From the NCBI RefSeq assembly GCF_029369745.1, contig NZ_CP120210.1:1-64000 (forward strand): DNA of 64,000 bases. The letters run 5' to 3'. The first letter of the stretch is position 1, and the number at the start of each line of letters is the position of its first letter. Positions 23,301 through 29,596 of this stretch are shown piece by piece. The DNA is from Amycolatopsis sp. QT-25. GTDB taxonomy: Bacteria > Actinomycetota > Actinomycetes > Mycobacteriales > Pseudonocardiaceae. The notes beneath the pieces are model-generated. The model did no database searches. It was not told the origin of the DNA and worked only from the letters and a program-made list of their open reading frames with translations. A program made the translations under genes and the position numbers.

Positions 23301-23624
23301 CGTCACCGCAAGGATCGGCCCGTGGAAGCAGTCGTGGAGGATCTGTGCCGCGAACTCCTCCTCAGCGCGAGCGAGTGCGGACCGGACGGCCCGAGCGACG
23401 GCGGCCAGTGGCGCTCCCGCGCGGAGCTTGAGCTTCCGACGGAGGTGATTCGCCTCGCGAGGAGTGAGCTTCGGGATTTCGTTGAGGAGGTCGGCTTGGG
23501 TGACCGAGCTGGCAGCCGTTTTCGCGATCCGGGCTCGTCGTAGGGTTTGACGCTCCTCTTCGGTGAGCCCGACACCGCCTCCGGCAAAGTGCTCGTCGGT
23601 GCCGGAATTGGTGTTATCAATCAA
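17334..23624 (-). CDS. Very large STAND-like P-loop NTPase, partner of the beta-CASP nuclease
   Basis: A 2096-residue protein. A helix-rich N-terminal region (about 1-1250) has no family I recognise. A small alpha/beta domain follows (about 1300-1385, SSIVVLYFGTLDSGARREL). Then comes an ATPase with FYGRSDERAKI, Walker A GGRQLGKSALLLEA near 1413 and Walker B LLLLLDESDKFL near 1498-1509. VVFAGLHQTARF follows as a sensor-like strand, and winged-helix-like segments after about 1600. A second alpha/beta segment (HVIVIVDLKTATPEV, about 1855) precedes the C-terminal end. This is the layout of STAND/AAA sensor ATPases. The start is TTG, with GAAGG 11 bases upstream. It overlaps the nuclease gene, suggesting sensor plus effector. 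Defence function is inference. Confidence 0.75.
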   Translation of the reverse strand: MIDNTNSGTDEHFAGGGVGLTEEERQTLRRARIAKTAASSVTQADLLNEIPKLTPREANHLRRKLKLRAGAPLAAVARAVRSALARAEEEFAAQILHDCFHGPILAVTTTSSLTEDQLAAILCADSDELAHTLEALYGTELHEHLLDIEDFGSTQAVRATAWSSMVVTGHAGAMAALAWLLADPPTFWGEAQTDAARQVWQTVRERHPLLPEAPKPLDTLVELAATLDDQDPLDFAADEPATPEHTAILGVATPNTFEATVTGLAERLAADVTRELRAGNEPPALAELITQAEQIEQERQAIASGVLPALVRAVADGVPADTIDIARVAGYSVRLSGLLAAAAAVDDGDPITSLDAATAAVWRAQDAAAEMDAAVDRIQQVRRLTTLTGPEGLADDIAQVRALADGITGDTDAETVAALLALLELIELAGEDPHRAIDLSRTVSTRVPAAIPLLMFIGSPGALMVSDTAVSGSAGVLPAPLDLQEAEDHLAKSADGAVATAHVGTAQPLADAEVNPEAQSVAMDEPAEEQFVTQEPEPGLEDVLAQLNFTVPVQRPVHHTQQARAVPVPVVASTGLDTPDELGSVALYGKLLRSGELSLAYWLKVAEKSGPSIQAAHRLAALSDAMKTSIGSNATAFAATIADLEPGDLKDHLGMQMLVYGASVRAGLLSPIAGASDPLRDATTSIVRSGSAVGELTEFLQNAIYAGVYLTPRNANAVVEAAEAASEHDALAQEAATKLKNAPNRTIRYGPATDLWQTWMAEDGYLGEPLSIVASGSLSPTDLTFIRTRVAELRTPRSLEQVLDKTTLRTRGSKRTAKRIEARARTKLLEWTGDVTELLAGWVTATENLSPSSDGTWMTDPIADLRTKVATVREQALAELEQLRDSGDEERDAATDAGLVLLNNALDLLMGTALAAGQEIPSERALGGLLTLAPDVDLTPALAPRRAVKVADIVTAFDALRTGDSGWTAAFDVRANRHDQVGTQLLIETLRPRNAQLAQQLSAARDEAIDDSIAQVDSQAAELMTRIDSDRLFGRLSIDEWTDLTTRAGAYQPRHRGTRNDFDLMLDDLGAIEAERTEAVKATITAARTTLDIDGIPDGALERIQRCIDSGDLTTAAEYEVTIRSGGQLPGPREDIDHLSLFYQAFPDAFAAASSRIGAGVHPMLTQLRSALEAGTPTSDIPAGALADTLAAADIELENVGRGTTAGSRIEQWTLLANGRSFNSRISNVKSILEQTGFAFDKATTPPTRRGHSGGRGLWLDLHGVRATSGKALVPAFGSGMSPSGDSLRLLGIWRGPTPRELVEMLREEPNDSSIVVLYFGTLDSGARRELARLFRNDRRLPATIVLDDAAFAYLSCQPEPSREITMSTLMPFTASSPFTPDVPGASIRQEMFYGRSDERAKIIDMMGPCIVYGGRQLGKSALLLEAARKFDDKHNRHAIYESIFKIGRAVPVDAVWTTLWQLLAARDIVPQDIPAGDVAGALTRHVTKWISDRPGRQLLLLLDESDKFLDGDAEAVNGMFTHVTHFKELMERTERAVKVVFAGLHQTARFDRLANHPLAHFGEPVCVGPLAPQAAYDLLTRPLHALGYVFAEHDHAARVLALANNQPALIQLFAAQLLRNLQAAAMPDEAPPQTLHADDIERVWADSGLRTSFRKRFDWTLELDPRYKIIAYSVALHAHARGIEATMTPSELRAECETWWPAGFSAEDVRTGEFRALLDECVDLGVLSYTNRGYRLRTPNVLDLLGAKEEVEAVLDQAESIELPESFDGSLMRPVFGEGPTRGPLTSQQIADLLTARNQVRQVIGSHALTIERCLRALQDENEHAVSGYRKSAMRDATPATLAKVCKQVTFKAAGRHVIVIVDLKTATPEVAYATWTQARELIATHSGGTLGIVLVSGPAQAPTWPVLARETDMSSGLTELHRYDRTDLRLWMTETTLPFQDNAARDDLLAETGGWPIVLNKIAENLTEHGSSWASDPLSKVKLQLEDVERSRELVEAAGVRSSATLSQAWDFLVWNADEPSDLDTLADYLTLHGESGEDASAALTPTALATAGYSDMADVVEVLRVLGVVVGSPDDGQFRLERVMVNATRRVNG

Positions 23625-23639
23625 GATGGTCCGCCTTCG

Positions 23640-23665
23640 ATGCTATGGCAGTGGAGACCTGTCAA
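23640..23665 (-). promoter_or_regulatory. Possible promoter of the NTPase-nuclease operon
   Basis: On the minus strand a perfect TTGACA (23665-23660) is followed by TAGCAT (23645-23640), with a 14-base spacer, shorter than ideal. The start codon lies 15 bases further on, so the leader would be very short. A perfect -35 hexamer upstream of a very large operon is suggestive, but the short spacer keeps this tentative. Confidence 0.4.
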
Positions 23666-24076
23666 GTCAGGTCGCAAGCTGTGTTGATCGACAGTTCAAC
23701 CGGTAGTCGTGGCCCGACCCTTGGACGTTTCAGATTTCAAAGAATTCGAAGAATTAGGTTGGCGGTTGTTCTGCCGACGGCCGTAGCCGGGACCCCCGGG
23801 TGTCCACCTGATCAACAATCTGAGCCACCTTGAACTGGTAACTGCTGTAGACGCACTGATTCGCGCGTCGATGCGAGGCAGCCAGGTTAGTACGGCCTTC
23901 GCTCTTGGCGCGTGCTATAGACAAAATCGACGTGATCGCGAGTCTCATCGCGTCGATCGGCACTCTTCTGCTCGATGACGCCGCGCCAGGTCGAGATCAA
24001 CCGATCGAAATGGTCGACGGTCTCACAAACCGGGCCGGCAAGGAATTCATATGATCATCCCGCCGACCCGCCTACG
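23666..24076. other. Intergenic spacer, AT-richer, no gene recognised
   Basis: This 411-base gap between the NTPase gene start and the ADP-ribosylglycohydrolase gene end is visibly poorer in G+C than its flanks (for example 23728-23760). It has no open frame with coding character on either strand. It probably marks the right edge of the inserted two-gene module plus decayed sequence. I found no obvious attachment-site duplication or insertion-sequence end. Confidence 0.5.
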
Positions 24077-24928
24077 TCAGATGTGCAGCAGCCGTTCGTC
24101 GAGCTTCACCAGATAGTCGCGGCCGTACTCGCCGTTCTCCAGATCGCGCCACAACACCGGCGGCAGATCCCGCGCCACTTCGGGCGAACGTGACGCGGCG
24201 GCCAGCGCGATGGTCGCGACGGTGTCGACGTCGCCGGTGAACGCGACCGAGCGCTGGAGCATTTCGCTCAGGCTCCGGCTTTCCGTGAGCACGGTCAGCG
24301 CGGCTCGGACGCTCATCCAGCCCTGCGGTCCGACCTTGCCCGACCACGGTCGCGCCCAGCCGCCGTGGCCGACGTCGGCGGGCAGGACGTTCTCGATCCA
24401 CCGCGCGACCTCCGCCGGCGGGCCCAGCCCATGGTGGCAGTAGTGCACCGCCAGTGCGGCGGCCTGCGCCGCGGCGATCCCGGCCGGGGTGTCGTGCGTG
24501 ATCCTGGCCTGTAGTTTCGCGTGGTAGAGGACGTCGTCGACGGTCGGCAGGACCCCGATCGGCCCGGCGCGCATGGCCGCCCCGCTCTTGTCGCTCTGCG
24601 GCTTCAGCCGTCGCAGCAGCTCCTCGCCGTCCCGGACCTCGCTGAGCAGTTGATGGAAGCGCGGCGCGTAACCGTCGTGCGGATCGCGGTGATAGGCGTG
24701 CACGAAGTGCTCGGCCAGCAGCGACGGTGTCCATCGCCGTCCGGAGACGAGCAGTTCCGCGATCGCGATCGTCATCTGCGTGTCGTCGGTGTAGCGACCC
24801 GCCGGGACCCCGGGCTGGCCGGGATGCGGCACGTAACCGGCCAGCGTGTTGTGCTCGGCGACGAAACTCGGGTACGCGTGCTCGAAGGAACCTCCGTACG
24901 CGTCGCCAATGGCCAGTTCGACCAGCAT
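24077..24928 (-). CDS. ADP-ribosylglycohydrolase family protein
   Basis: The 283-residue protein has the hallmarks of ADP-ribosylglycohydrolases, which remove ADP-ribose from modified protein or nucleic acid targets using two metals. These are AIGDAYGGSFE at 6-16, the acidic motif YTDDTQM near 46-52 and the second acidic motif FTGDVDTVATIA near 235-246. The latter replaces the usual GGDTD with TGDVD but keeps both Asp residues. ATG 24928 is chosen over an upstream GTG because GAAGGAG lies just before it and homologues start at this Met. It lies beside the NTPase/nuclease pair but is separated by about 450 bases, so a functional link is possible, not shown. Confidence 0.85.
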   Translation of the reverse strand: MLVELAIGDAYGGSFEHAYPSFVAEHNTLAGYVPHPGQPGVPAGRYTDDTQMTIAIAELLVSGRRWTPSLLAEHFVHAYHRDPHDGYAPRFHQLLSEVRDGEELLRRLKPQSDKSGAAMRAGPIGVLPTVDDVLYHAKLQARITHDTPAGIAAAQAAALAVHYCHHGLGPPAEVARWIENVLPADVGHGGWARPWSGKVGPQGWMSVRAALTVLTESRSLSEMLQRSVAFTGDVDTVATIALAAASRSPEVARDLPPVLWRDLENGEYGRDYLVKLDERLLHI

Positions 24929-24995
24929 CCGTACTCCTTCGGGGCGCGATCGTGCCGGGCCGCGGGGTGTCGCCCGATACCCATACCGTGGAGTC

Positions 24996-25285
24996 ATGGC
25001 GACCGACAAGCTGCGCGCGTGGTGGGCACATCGGCAAGGTCTCGACGGGTCGCTGCGCGGGGCGTCGGCGGCTGAGGTGCTGGAGCGGACCGGCTGGATG
25101 CGCTCGGTCGGCGGTTCGGCGCCTTATCTGGGGCTGTTCGTCAGGGCCCGCCTCGATCGCGAGACGGTCGACGCGGGCGTCGCGCGGCTCACCATCCACG
25201 AACTGCCGTCGGCGCGCGGTTGCACCTACGTCCTGCCGTCGGCGGATTTCGAACTCGGGCTGGCCGTCGGCGCCGGGGCGCCCGC
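24996..25285 (+). pseudogene. Truncated AlkZ-like (winged-helix DNA-glycosylase family) gene fragment
   Basis: The frame starts with ATG and reads LRAWWAHRQGLDGSL, then RTGWMRSVGGSAPYLGLF and LPSARGCTYVLPSADFELG. This is the N-terminal pattern of the actinobacterial winged-helix/AlkZ-like family, proteins of roughly 350-400 residues. After about 95 residues similarity stops. The frame runs on into the antisense of the neighbouring carboxypeptidase gene and ends at 25358. So about three quarters of the gene is missing. The truncation point falls where the carboxypeptidase also loses its expected C-terminus, consistent with one deletion joining two convergent genes. Family naming is from memory of conserved motifs. 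Confidence 0.65.
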
Positions 25286-26551
25286 CTCGGTGATCAGGAT
25301 GTCGACGGCCTTGTCGTTGCGGGCCGTCTGCTCCGGTATCACCGAAGCGGGTGGGTAGAAGCCGTCGATGCCGCCGTCCTTCGGGTACATCTCGAAGGTG
25401 TAGCTGAGGATCTTGTGCTTGCCCCACGCCCAGTCGTTGACGTCGCCGTCGGTGACGTACAGATCGCTGGACTGCTCCGGCGTGTAACCGTTGGTGGCGG
25501 CCATCTTCTTGCCGACGTCGGCGAAGCGTTTCGCTTCTTCCGCGCTCAGGCCCGTGTCGGTCTCGGCCTGGGTGTAGCCGTACGGCCAGAGCACCAGTTC
25601 CGAGAAGGTGTGGAAGTCGATGTGCGTCTTGATCTGCTGCGCGCCACCGACCACACGGGAGTCCACGAACTCCGCGACGGCCTTGGTCTCGGGCTCGGAG
25701 AACGCCGACGGACCGTGGTAGTCCGCGGCGGACGGGTCGTCGCTCGACCCGCCGCAGCAGCTCCACTTGTAGTCCCAGTTGCGGTTCGGGTCGGTGCCGA
25801 TCGCGCCGCTGCCCGGCACGGGTTTGCGCGTTTTGCGCCAGCCTTGGTACTCGCCGCCGGCGATGTCGTATTCGGAACCGTCCGGGTTGACGTTCGGGAG
25901 CACGAAGATTTCGTGCTCGTCGACCAGCTTCTTGAGGGCAGGGTCGGACGCGTAGCCGCTGGTGAACCGCTGCACGATCCGCAAGCACATCTCGGTGGTG
26001 AGGTGTTCGCGCGCGTGCTGGTTGCAGGTGAACAGCACCTCGGGCTCGGTTTCGTCCGTGCCCGCGTTGTCGCTGATCTTCAGCAGGTTCAGCTCGCGGC
26101 CTTCGTAGGACTTGCCGACGCTGGACAGCGTCGCGATGTCTCCGTGATCCTTCGCGGCTTTTCGCAGCTCCGCGGTCGTTTCGGCGTAGGTGTGATACGC
26201 CTCGTCACCCGGCGGGAAGTCACCCGCGACCGCCGCGGTGCCTGCCCGATCACTCCGTTGTTTCAGCATGCTGTCGAAGTCGCCGAGCGGCTTGAGGCCG
26301 AATCCGTTCGCGCGCAGGCTCGCGGCCTGAGCGGGCGTGGCGACGACGGTCAGCGCGCCACCGCGCGAGCCCGCGACGTCGACACCGGCGCGGGCCACCT
26401 CGGTGCGCTTCTCGGCGGTGGACGCACCCTCCACCGAGTACAGCCCTCTCGCCGGGTCACCGGTCCGGGCGTTCGCGACGGGCGTCGTGACGGCCAGCAG
26501 GGCGAGCCCTGTGGCGGCCAAGGCGCCCCCGATGCGACGGCGTGTGGACAT
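25226..26551 (-). CDS. Secreted M14 zinc carboxypeptidase, C-terminus altered
   Basis: The 441-residue protein has a signal peptide (about 1-28, ending TTPVANA), a propeptide-like region and a zinc carboxypeptidase domain (about 125-425). The zinc motif is HAREHLTTE (HxxE), the third ligand lies in THIDFHTFSELVLW, and the catalytic Glu in YTFEMYPKDGG. It should be exported and trim C-terminal residues from peptides. After ILITEAG the usual Cys-containing ending is replaced by APAPTASPSSKSADGRT, encoded antisense to the AlkZ-like fragment, so the C-terminus was probably replaced by a deletion. Whether it still folds is unknown. Confidence 0.85.
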   Translation of the reverse strand: MSTRRRIGGALAATGLALLAVTTPVANARTGDPARGLYSVEGASTAEKRTEVARAGVDVAGSRGGALTVVATPAQAASLRANGFGLKPLGDFDSMLKQRSDRAGTAAVAGDFPPGDEAYHTYAETTAELRKAAKDHGDIATLSSVGKSYEGRELNLLKISDNAGTDETEPEVLFTCNQHAREHLTTEMCLRIVQRFTSGYASDPALKKLVDEHEIFVLPNVNPDGSEYDIAGGEYQGWRKTRKPVPGSGAIGTDPNRNWDYKWSCCGGSSDDPSAADYHGPSAFSEPETKAVAEFVDSRVVGGAQQIKTHIDFHTFSELVLWPYGYTQAETDTGLSAEEAKRFADVGKKMAATNGYTPEQSSDLYVTDGDVNDWAWGKHKILSYTFEMYPKDGGIDGFYPPASVIPEQTARNDKAVDILITEAGAPAPTASPSSKSADGRT

Positions 26552-26644
26552 TTCGCCTCCGAACGAGCTGGGCCGAGGTGGCGTTCACCGTCACCGAAGT
26601 GGATCATTCACGACAACCCGACGGTTGTCGTCCCCACTCACCGT

Positions 26645-27286
26645 TCACGGCCAGAGGCGGTCTTTGCGCCAGGTGCTGTGCTCGCGCCGGTAGCGCAGCC
26701 GCCGGTGCCGCCGGTCGTGGCTCGCCTGCCAGAACTCCACTTCGGACGGCGTCACCAGATACCGAGTCCAGGTTTCCGGTGCCACGCCGGGGTTCTCTTC
26801 GACCCACCGCTCCGCTTCCGCGGCCGCGCGGTCGAGATCGGCCGGATCCTCGAGCACCTGGGACTGCCTGCCGACGAACGCCTCCACCCGGGACGCCGGC
26901 GGCCGGGCGGTGAAATCGGCCGCGGACACCTCGGGCTCGGCGAGCGAGACCGGACCGCGCAGGCGGACCTGACGGCCTCGTCCCGGCCAGAAGAAGGTCA
27001 GCGCGGCGAACGGATTCTTCGCCAGCTGAACACCTTTCGGGCTTTCGGAGCTCGTCGCGACCGCCCAGGTGTCCTCGTCGACGTCCTTGAGGATCACGAC
27101 CCGCGCGTCCGGTACCCCGTCGGCGTCCACTGTGGACAGAGTGACGGCGTGCGGCGCCAGGACGTGCTCACCCGCTTCGTCGAGCCATGCCAGGAAGAGC
27201 TCGCGCGGAGTCGACGGTGTGGCCTCGGTGTCGAACTCCGGAAGTTGCTCGGGAAACGACGGCCAGCCGCGCAACGTGCGGTTCAT
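26645..27286 (-). CDS. pdxH: Pyridoxamine 5'-phosphate oxidase
   Basis: PdxH makes pyridoxal 5'-phosphate from pyridoxine/pyridoxamine phosphate using FMN. At 213 residues the length is typical. ARVVILKDVDEDTWAVATSS (FMN contact), FWPGRGRQVRLRGPV, SRVEAFVGRQSQVLED and the C-terminal signature RRHRRLRYRREHSTWRKDRLWP are visible. The frame is open upstream, but ATG 27286 is the start because it overlaps the stop of the preceding gene (TGATG), indicating translational coupling, and family members begin near here. Confidence 0.93.
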   Translation of the reverse strand: MNRTLRGWPSFPEQLPEFDTEATPSTPRELFLAWLDEAGEHVLAPHAVTLSTVDADGVPDARVVILKDVDEDTWAVATSSESPKGVQLAKNPFAALTFFWPGRGRQVRLRGPVSLAEPEVSAADFTARPPASRVEAFVGRQSQVLEDPADLDRAAAEAERWVEENPGVAPETWTRYLVTPSEVEFWQASHDRRHRRLRYRREHSTWRKDRLWP

Positions 27287-28017
27287 CAGTACCCCGGCGG
27301 ACGCTGCGGCGGATAGCCGGGCCCGGGCGGCGGATAGTGCGGCGGATGCTGACCCGGCGGCGGGCCCTGCGCGGGCGGCGGGCCGACCGGGTACGGCGGT
27401 GGCTGCTGGGGCTGCCAGCCGGGCGGCGGCTGCTGACCGGGCGGCGGCTGCTGACCGGACGGCGGCATCGGCGGGCCCGGCGGCATCGGCGGTTGCCGGC
27501 CCTGCGACTGCGCCCACTGCACCTGCTGATAGACCTCGCCGGGCTGCGGGAAACAGAACGTCAGCTTCGCGTTCACCGAACCCTGGACCGCCGCGCCCCA
27601 CAGCTTCCCGCCGACGAACGCGTACATCTGCGCCGCCGAGACATCGACGGCCACCATGCGCGTCTCGCCGCCGAACTGGTTTCCGGACTTCGCCGACGCG
27701 GCCTGCGCGGCGTCCGGGTACACGCGGTCACCGATCAGACCGGCGATCACCACCGAAGCGGCCGTCCAGCCGACAGTGCCCATCACGTTCGCGCGCGCGT
27801 GTTGCGTCGCCAGCCCGGTGAAGTCGTACAACGCGGGCGCGGTGACCTCCGGGATCGCCGCGGCGACCACGCAGTAGTTCATCGTGGACATCATCACGGA
27901 TTCGGTGAACAGGCCCACGACGGCCGCGCTCGGACCGATCTGGACGGTGTTCAGCCTGCCCCCGCTGCGCTGGATACGCTCTGCCACCGCACCCAGGTAC
28001 TGCTCCTTGGTGAGCAC
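27286..28017 (-). CDS. Conserved protein with Pro-rich C-terminal tail, unknown function
   Basis: A 243-residue protein. Residues about 1-150 form a compact alpha/beta domain (TKEQYLGAVAERIQRSGG start, later MVAVDVSAAQMYAFVGGKLW) with no signal peptide or clear membrane segment. The last 75 residues are low-complexity Pro/Gln/Gly (GQQPPPGQQPPPGW). The GTG start at 28017 has a strong GGGAGG 7 bases upstream. The stop overlaps the pdxH start by one base, so the two are translated together. I do not recognise the family. Confidence 0.65.
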   Translation of the reverse strand: MLTKEQYLGAVAERIQRSGGRLNTVQIGPSAAVVGLFTESVMMSTMNYCVVAAAIPEVTAPALYDFTGLATQHARANVMGTVGWTAASVVIAGLIGDRVYPDAAQAASAKSGNQFGGETRMVAVDVSAAQMYAFVGGKLWGAAVQGSVNAKLTFCFPQPGEVYQQVQWAQSQGRQPPMPPGPPMPPSGQQPPPGQQPPPGWQPQQPPPYPVGPPPAQGPPPGQHPPHYPPPGPGYPPQRPPGY

Positions 28018-28117
28018 CGATGCCTCCCGAAGATTCCTCACGCAGCGCCATCGTCGCACGAACAGGGCGGATGGTCGCACCGGCGCGGCGATCCGATCTG
28101 CTTCACTGGGCGCCACT

Positions 28118-28642
28118 ATGCGACGTCTTCTGATCTTGCCGCTCGCCGTGCCGCTGCTGGCGGCCTGCGGGCCGACGGAACAGCCGCCGTCCGCGGCGAG
28201 TTCGCCCGCGCCGTCGACCACCGCGGCGCCCAGCATCCCGCCCGCCCCGGAGCCCACCGGCAAAGGCCCGTGCCCGTACCTGAGCACCGACTTCGTTTCG
28301 GACGCCAACGGGCAGAAGGTCTCCAAGGTCAAAACCTCGGCCGACCAGCCGCATCCGACTTGTTTCTTCTACGCGCTCAGCGGGAAACTGCAGCTCACCG
28401 TGCGCGTGTACGTCGGAGAACCCGCGGTGGCCAAGGCGCTGGTGGATCAGGCGGCGCCGATCGACACCTCCAATCCGGCCGACGAACCGGCGGGCTGGAA
28501 GGGCGGCTACCAGCCGACCGGAGAAGGCGCCGTCTACGCCGTTTCGAAGGCCGGGAACGCGGTAGTCGTAACCACCAATCAGAAGCAGAGCATCAAGGCA
28601 CGTACGGTGGCGAAGGAGGCTATCGGTGAGCTGAAGCTCTAG
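28118..28642 (+). CDS. DUF2020 lipoprotein
   Basis: A 174-residue lipoprotein: MRRLLILPLAVPLLAACG is a lipoprotein signal with Cys17 as the lipidation site, then a Pro/Ser/Ala linker, then a globular domain beginning GKGPCPYLSTDFV. This Cys-Pro-Tyr start and the paired Cys in PHPTCFFYAL fit the DUF2020 family of actinobacteria, whose role is unknown. It is transcribed divergently from the Pro-rich gene; the two starts are 100 bases apart. Confidence 0.7.
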   Translation: MRRLLILPLAVPLLAACGPTEQPPSAASSPAPSTTAAPSIPPAPEPTGKGPCPYLSTDFVSDANGQKVSKVKTSADQPHPTCFFYALSGKLQLTVRVYVGEPAVAKALVDQAAPIDTSNPADEPAGWKGGYQPTGEGAVYAVSKAGNAVVVTTNQKQSIKARTVAKEAIGELKL

Positions 28643-28810
28643 GTAGTGGTATCCACACGTCAGAGTGAAGTTGATCTTGTACTACCCTGTGCCGCACGCG
28701 CGACGGTTCGCGGGACCAGCGCAACGCCGGGATCCGGCGGAGGCCGCCTTGCGGTGTGGCTCGGCGGCACAAAAGATCATTTCTCCCCATAGGACAAAAG
28801 GACAGGTTTC

Positions 28811-29263
28811 GTGGCTGACACCCTCAAGGAAATCTTGCTCGACTCCAGCCGTCGCCCGGCTGTCGTGAGCGACTTCGAAAACCTCGTCGACGCCGAGGTC
28901 TCGGACAAGGGCGGCGTTTCGGGTGCCGTCGTGAAGACCGGCTTCGCCGCCGTCAAGAAGATCAAGCCGGGCATCATCCCCGCCGCCGTCGACACCCTGC
29001 TCGACGACTTCACCGGTGCCCTCGAGCCCTTCTACAGCGACTACAAGGCCAAGGGCGGCAACGACTTCGGTGCCTACCTGGTCAGCCGCAGCGACGAGGC
29101 CTCCGACGCGCTCCTGTCGGTCACCGACTCGCGCGCCGAGAAGAGCAGCCGCGACAGCATCAAGAAGGTCTACTCGAAGCTGCGCCCGAACGGCAAGAAG
29201 AACGTCGAGGAGGCCCTTCCCCGCCTCGGCCAGCTGATCGACAAGCACGCTGCGCTTGCCTGA
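28811..29263 (+). CDS. DUF6918-like small soluble helical protein
   Basis: A 150-residue soluble, helix-rich protein beginning MADTLKEILLDSSRRPAVVS, with no signal or membrane segment. The GTG start has AGGACAGG upstream. The pattern of a domain that covers the whole protein resembles the actinobacterial DUF6918 group, of unknown function. It stands alone, with a 168-base upstream gap in which I see nothing else, and is followed 20 bases later by copy B of the long hairpin repeat. Confidence 0.6.
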   Translation: MADTLKEILLDSSRRPAVVSDFENLVDAEVSDKGGVSGAVVKTGFAAVKKIKPGIIPAAVDTLLDDFTGALEPFYSDYKAKGGNDFGAYLVSRSDEASDALLSVTDSRAEKSSRDSIKKVYSKLRPNGKKNVEEALPRLGQLIDKHAALA

Positions 29264-29283
29264 TCGCGCGCTGCGCGATTGAA

Positions 29284-29410
29284 TCGCGCGCTGACGTGAA
29301 CGCGCCGAAGGGGCGTCGACCCGCTTCCCACTCACGTGGGCGGGGAGGCGCCCCTTCATCGCGTCACGTGGCCTTCGGCCCGAAAGAGGGCGCGCGACCG
29401 GTGAAGTCTC
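29284..29410. repeat. Three-tier inverted repeat, copy B (structured element)
   Basis: Second copy of the element at 1774-1902. The outer arms are 29284-29292 and 29389-29397, the middle arms 29294-29315 and 29349-29369, and the inner arms CCCAC (29327-29331) and GTGGG (29336-29340). Compared with copy A the outer arms are GC-richer, but both sides changed together, and the inner stem CCACC/GGTGG became CCCAC/GTGGG. It begins 21 bases after a CDS stop. Upstream, ATCGCGCGCTG occurs twice in a row (near 29263 and 29283). Confidence 0.75.
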
Positions 29411-29528
29411 GCCATCGCGCCGGCGCACTGAGGCGAGACGAGTCCGCCGGTGCTGTCGTTGGGTGCGTTGATCGTCGGCACCAAGACGACCCTTGGGTGC
29501 GCGTTGATCTTCGGTGCGAGGACGTGAG

Positions 29529-29565
29529 AGGGCCGTCCAGTGACCTGGGGTCGCTGGACGGCCCT
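29529..29565. terminator. Strong hairpin terminator
   Basis: The arms AGGGCCGTCCAG (29529-29540) and CTGGACGGCCCT (29554-29565) enclose a further GACC/GGTC pair, with a TTTC tail. It sits between the plus-strand DUF6918-like gene with its repeat and the 3' end of the minus-strand Lys/Ala-rich gene, so it probably serves both. Confidence 0.8.
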
Positions 29566-29596
29566 TTCGTGACAAGCAGAAGACGTGTGTGAAGCG

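Noticed and set aside
23754..23963. A 69-codon minus-strand frame upstream of the large NTPase gene
   Set aside because: No ribosome site, no coding bias and no similarity recognised; more likely spacer.
15044..24076. Insertion sequence or prophage carrying the NTPase/nuclease pair
   Set aside because: No transposase, integrase, phage structural gene or terminal repeat was seen at either edge.
24072..25988. A 638-codon minus-strand frame spanning the glycohydrolase and carboxypeptidase genes
   Set aside because: It is out of frame with both well-supported genes on the same strand and has no recognisable motif.
25220..27316. A 698-codon plus-strand frame opposite the carboxypeptidase and pdxH
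   Set aside because: Antisense shadow of two motif-supported genes; the amino acid composition is not protein-like.
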